A program made the translations under genes and the position numbers. Of a stretch of 36,210 nucleotides of DNA, positions 33,465-36,210 are shown piece by piece. The notes under the pieces are model-generated. The model worked only from the letters and a program-made list of their open reading frames with translations. It searched no databases and was not told the origin of the DNA. Each line of letters opens with the position of its first letter. Positions within the stretch are counted from its first letter, which is position 1. The stretch is from Gammaproteobacteria bacterium (GTDB lineage Bacteria; Pseudomonadota; Gammaproteobacteria; Ga0077554; Ga007554), in the NCBI GenBank assembly GCA_016191235.1, contig JACPOZ010000031.1, forward strand, positions 1 to 36,210. Reading direction: 5' to 3'.

Positions 33465-34415
33465 CTAATCCATATAAAGCGAGCTGACCGATTCTTCCGC
33501 GCTGACGCGGCGCATGGTCTCGGCGAGCATGGTGGCGACGCTCATCTGGCGGATCTTGCGGCACGCACGGGCTTCGGGCCTGAGCGGGATGGTGTCGGTG
33601 ACTACCATCTCATCCAGCACGGAGTTTTCGATATTTTCCAGTGCGCGCCCTGACAATACCGGGTGCGTGCAATAAGCCACCACCTTGGTGGCGCCGTGTT
33701 CTTTGAGTGCCAATGCAGCCTGGCACAGCGTGCCTGCGGTATCTACCAGATCATCAATCAATACGCAGGTGCGGCCTTCCACCTCGCCGATGATGTGCAT
33801 CACCTTGGCCTCGTTGGGACGCGGGCGGCGCTTGTCGATTATCGCCAGATCCGCTTCCAGGTGTTTGGCCATGGCGCGCGCCCTGACCACGCCGCCGACG
33901 TCGGGTGATACCACCATCAGGTTCGGGTGTTCCTGGCGCCAGATGTCGCCAAGCAGTAGCGGCGAGGCGTATACGTTATCCACCGGCAGATCAAAAAAGC
34001 CCTGAATCTGGTCGGCGTGGAGGTCGATGGTCAGCACCCGGTTCACCCCGACGCTGCTGATCATGTTCGCCACCACCTTGGCGGTGATCGGCACACGTGC
34101 CGACCGGGGGCGCCGGTCTTGCCGCGAGTACCCGAAATAGGGGATCACTGCGGTGACCCGGTACGCCGAGGCGCGACGCATGGCGTCGGCCATCACCAGC
34201 AACTCCATCAGGTTGTCGTTGGTCGGTGCGCAGGTCGGCTGGACGATGAATACGTCCTTGCCGCGCACGTGCTCCATGATCTCGACCATGATCTCGCCAT
34301 CGCTGAAGCGGCCCACGTTGGCTTTGCCCAAAGGCATGTTCAGGTGGCTGACAACATCCTCCGCCAGGCGTGGATTGGCGTTGCCGGTGAAGACCATCAT
34401 CCTGCTGTCGGTCAC
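33465..34415 (-). CDS. prs: Ribose-phosphate pyrophosphokinase
   Basis: A 316-residue enzyme making PRPP from ribose 5-phosphate and ATP. The marks are [31 protein letters not shown], the catalytic flexible loop after [22 protein letters not shown], and the PRPP-loop [15 protein letters not shown] chose the GTG at 34415 (TDSRMMVF), which has GAGAGGG upstream and gives E. coli-like length (315). An ATG at 34439 is only three bases from the tRNA-Gln 3' end and would leave almost no leader after tRNA processing. PRPP feeds purine synthesis, including the purH/purD products in this window. Confidence 0.96.
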   Translation of the reverse strand: MTDSRMMVFTGNANPRLAEDVVSHLNMPLGKANVGRFSDGEIMVEIMEHVRGKDVFIVQPTCAPTNDNLMELLVMADAMRRASAYRVTAVIPYFGYSRQDRRPRSARVPITAKVVANMISSVGVNRVLTIDLHADQIQGFFDLPVDNVYASPLLLGDIWRQEHPNLMVVSPDVGGVVRARAMAKHLEADLAIIDKRRPRPNEAKVMHIIGEVEGRTCVLIDDLVDTAGTLCQAALALKEHGATKVVAYCTHPVLSGRALENIENSVLDEMVVTDTIPLRPEARACRKIRQMSVATMLAETMRRVSAEESVSSLYMD

Positions 34416-34442
34416 AGTAGGCCCTCTCGCAACATTCATGTA

Positions 34443-34517
34443 TGGCTGGGGTGCCAGGATTCGAACCTGGGAATGCCGGGATCAAAACCCGGTGCCTTAC
34501 CGCTTGGCGACACCCCA
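34443..34517 (-). tRNA. tRNA-Gln (anticodon TTG)
   Basis: A 75-base cloverleaf. The acceptor TGGGGTG pairs with CACCCCA, with discriminator G and an encoded CCA. The anticodon loop TTTTGAT holds TTG. The T-arm has GGTTCGAATCC. It lies between ispE and prs in the usual order and is probably cut from their common transcript. Confidence 0.96.
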
Positions 34518-34528
34518 ATAATTAGTTC

Positions 34529-35350
34529 TTAAACAGTAAATAGCGGGGATTGATTCATCCCTTTCGCAACAAAACCCTGCCAGGCTGGCGGCAGGCGTTG
34601 CAGCGCCCGGTGGGCGGCTTCTTCATCTTCAAAAGACACAAATACGCATGCCCCGGTGCCGGTCATTCTGGCCTGCCCGAACTGCGACAGCCAGCGCAAT
34701 GCCTCGGCGACCTGCGGATGGTGTTTGCACACCACCGGCTCACAGACGTTTATGGCTTCGCCGGAGAGAAAGCCGCTTATTTTGATGGCTGGGAGGTTCC
34801 GTGTCAATTCCGGGGCGGAAAATATCTTGGCGGTTGAGACGTGACAGGGGGGGGCGACGACCAGATACCAAGGTTCTTTCAGGTCCACCGGCGTCAACTG
34901 TTCACCTACACCTTCGGCCCAGGCGGCATGGCCAAGCACAAATACCGGCACATCCGCGCCGAGTTGCAGGCCCAGTGCCGCAAGCCGTTCAACCGGCAAA
35001 TTCAGCCCCCACAGCTTGTTTAAGGCGACGAGGGTGGTGGCGGCGTCGGAGCTGCCTCCACCCAGCCCGCCGCCCATCGGTAAATGTTTTTCGATGCGGA
35101 TATCAACGCCTAGAGCCAGGCCTGACACCTCTCGCAGCAGGCGTGCGGCGCGTACTGTCAGATCGTGTTCTGGGGGTACGCCGGGCACATCGGTGATGCG
35201 CCGGATCACGCCATCGTCGCGGACATCGAAATACAGCCAGTCACAGCGATCAATAAACTGGAATACCGTTTGAAGCAGGTGATAGCCGTCAGCGCGACGG
35301 CCTGTGATATGCAGGAACAGGTTGAGCTTGCCCGGCGCTGGCCATGCCAT
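34529..35350 (-). CDS. ispE: 4-diphosphocytidyl-2-C-methyl-D-erythritol kinase
   Basis: A 273-residue GHMP-type kinase of the MEP isoprenoid pathway. The N-terminus WPAPGKLNLFLHITGRRADGYH carries the catalytic Lys, and the ATP loop is PMGGGLGGGSSDAATTLVAL. The block LGADVPVFVLGHAAWAEGVGE holds the catalytic Asp. It ends with RMTGTGACVFV-like sequence (ARMTGTGACVFVSFED). The ATG overlaps the lolB stop (TAATG), so the two genes are coupled. Confidence 0.96.
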   Translation of the reverse strand: MAWPAPGKLNLFLHITGRRADGYHLLQTVFQFIDRCDWLYFDVRDDGVIRRITDVPGVPPEHDLTVRAARLLREVSGLALGVDIRIEKHLPMGGGLGGGSSDAATTLVALNKLWGLNLPVERLAALGLQLGADVPVFVLGHAAWAEGVGEQLTPVDLKEPWYLVVAPPCHVSTAKIFSAPELTRNLPAIKISGFLSGEAINVCEPVVCKHHPQVAEALRWLSQFGQARMTGTGACVFVSFEDEEAAHRALQRLPPAWQGFVAKGMNQSPLFTV

Positions 35351-35970
35351 TAACCCAGCTCCCAGCGGTCGATTACCAGGCGTACTTGCAGATGGGGATT
35401 GTTGAGCGTCAGTTTGTGCGGCAGATCAATGCCATTGACCTGGGCATAGCGCGCATATTCGATGCGCCAGCCGGATTGTTCGAAAAACAAGGGGCGGCCT
35501 GCCTCGTCCAGGCCTTTTTGCGCAGTGGTGCGTGGATCGGGCAGGCCCCGCACCCAGTAACGCAAGCCCGTTACCGGCACGCTCCAGCCGGCGTGTTCGC
35601 GCAGCAGGGTTTCCGCATTGTCCGCTGCATAGGACTGGCCGTCGGCGAGCCGCATTAACACGCTACCCCGATCTCCTGTGATCTGCACCGCACCTTGTCC
35701 CAGTGGGCCTATCAGGTTGAGGGTATAGGCTTCTGCCTGCTGCGTCCAACGCAGGGTCGCACTCCAGTTTTCGTTCTCGTTATGCACGGCGATGCGGCCT
35801 GTGAGCGTCCAGTCATGCAGCGCTGCAAGCGTCTGCTGCCGGGCCTGCTCAAGCGCAGCGAGGTCCGCTGGCGCGGTGGCTGGGAGGCGAGGCGGGCTGG
35901 TGGCGCAGGCCGCTAGCGCAACTGCAAGGCCGCACATTGACAGCCAATGGAGCGCCGCGGTTGGTTTCAC
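35350..35970 (-). CDS. lolB: Outer-membrane lipoprotein receptor LolB
   Basis: A 206-residue lipoprotein that accepts lipoproteins from LolA and inserts them in the outer membrane. The signal peptide ends with the lipobox LAAC (Cys22). The LolB pattern is visible: LHDWTLTGRIAVHNENENWSATL (first part), WTQQAEAYTLNLIGPLGQG, and GLRYWVRGLPDP. The start is a GTG overlapping the stop of the upstream TPR gene (GTGA). The stop overlaps ispE. The order TPR gene, lolB, ispE is common in gammaproteobacteria. Confidence 0.95.
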   Translation of the reverse strand: MKPTAALHWLSMCGLAVALAACATSPPRLPATAPADLAALEQARQQTLAALHDWTLTGRIAVHNENENWSATLRWTQQAEAYTLNLIGPLGQGAVQITGDRGSVLMRLADGQSYAADNAETLLREHAGWSVPVTGLRYWVRGLPDPRTTAQKGLDEAGRPLFFEQSGWRIEYARYAQVNGIDLPHKLTLNNPHLQVRLVIDRWELG

Positions 35971-36210
35971 TGCCCAAAGCGTCGCATTGTTTCGAGTAAT
36001 GCCTTGTGGTCAGGCGCTGTCTTGACGGCGCGCTGCCATACTTCCTTTGCGCCCTGTTGATCGCCTGTTACCCACAATACCTCGCCCAGATGTGCGGCAA
36101 CCTCCGGGTCTTGGCCCTGCTCGAAGGATTTGCGTAGCCATTTGATGGCCTCTTCGTTATTGCCCAGCTTATGCTGCACCCAGCCCATGCTGTCCATGAT
36201 GGCGAAGTCC
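35967..36210 (-). CDS. Tetratricopeptide repeat protein, 3' end only
   Basis: The last 80 codons of a gene that continues beyond the right edge of the window. Two TPR-like units are visible: DSMGWVQHKLGNNEEAIKWL and PEVAAHLGEVLWVTGDQQGA. The first unit, with its xxGWVxxKLGxxEEAxxxL form, is typical of the large TPR protein found directly upstream of lolB. The frame stays open through the edge, so an internal ATG at 36197 is not the true start. It overlaps lolB by four bases. Confidence 0.88.
   Translation of the reverse strand, partial: DFAIMDSMGWVQHKLGNNEEAIKWLRKSFEQGQDPEVAAHLGEVLWVTGDQQGAKEVWQRAVKTAPDHKALLETMRRFGQ

Overview
The window reads as one contiguous chromosomal segment of a Gram-negative proteobacterium, most likely a gammaproteobacterium or a close beta-like relative. 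The reasons are the lipid A acyltransferase, the ADP-heptose genes, the LolB lipoprotein receptor, and the conserved order TPR gene, lolB, ispE, tRNA-Gln, prs, rplY, pth, ychF. Several c-type cytochromes, one of them related to SoxA/TsdA, suggest a respiratory and possibly lithotrophic life style. The species cannot be named from this sequence.

Layout. (1) 108-7498: a signalling locus. On the minus strand lie a CHASE2 nucleotide cyclase, a very large secreted protein combining a FecR domain, TPRs and an outer-membrane-type barrel, and two small exported Cys-containing proteins. A Crp-family regulator with an intact cyclic-nucleotide pocket is divergent on the plus strand. (2) 7555-17885: mainly housekeeping genes on the plus strand: a lipid A acyltransferase, the LPS heptose genes hldE-hldD-gmhA, purH, a SulP transporter, purD and tsaC, with yihY inserted in the opposite direction. 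HldD carries an in-frame palindromic insert. (3) 17895-22326: a YgjP-like metallopeptidase, then a four-gene exported operon made of a Tat-type metallophosphoesterase, a SoxA/TsdA-like monoheme cytochrome, a DUF1566 protein, and a degenerate 5'-nucleotidase domain fused to a tetraheme cytochrome. (4) 22565-23382: mtnC and tRNA-Met.

(5) 23400-30810: an accessory, defence-like region, all on the minus strand. It begins at its upstream end with mntA-hepT (toxin-antitoxin), overlapped by a DUF2130 coiled-coil protein, followed by an AAA_13/Rad50-like ATPase with a CxxC hook. Downstream of these lies the start of an adenine methyltransferase gene that is cut off after 31 codons. The cut sits next to a REP palindrome, followed by a RAYT transposase gene with a nonsense codon, a second REP, the last part of a Type I hsdS gene, an intact AAA ATPase, a probable methyltransferase C-terminus, and a third REP. 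This looks like a restriction/defence locus partly broken up by REP-associated rearrangement. (6) 30866-36210: the core block ychF, pth, rplY, prs, tRNA-Gln, ispE, lolB and a TPR gene that runs off the right edge.

The best candidates for undescribed biology are the cyclase/FecR-TPR-barrel/Crp circuit, the phosphoesterase-cytochrome operon, and the mntA-hepT-DUF2130-AAA_13-methyltransferase operon. All family assignments are from recognition of motifs by eye; no database search or structure prediction was run.
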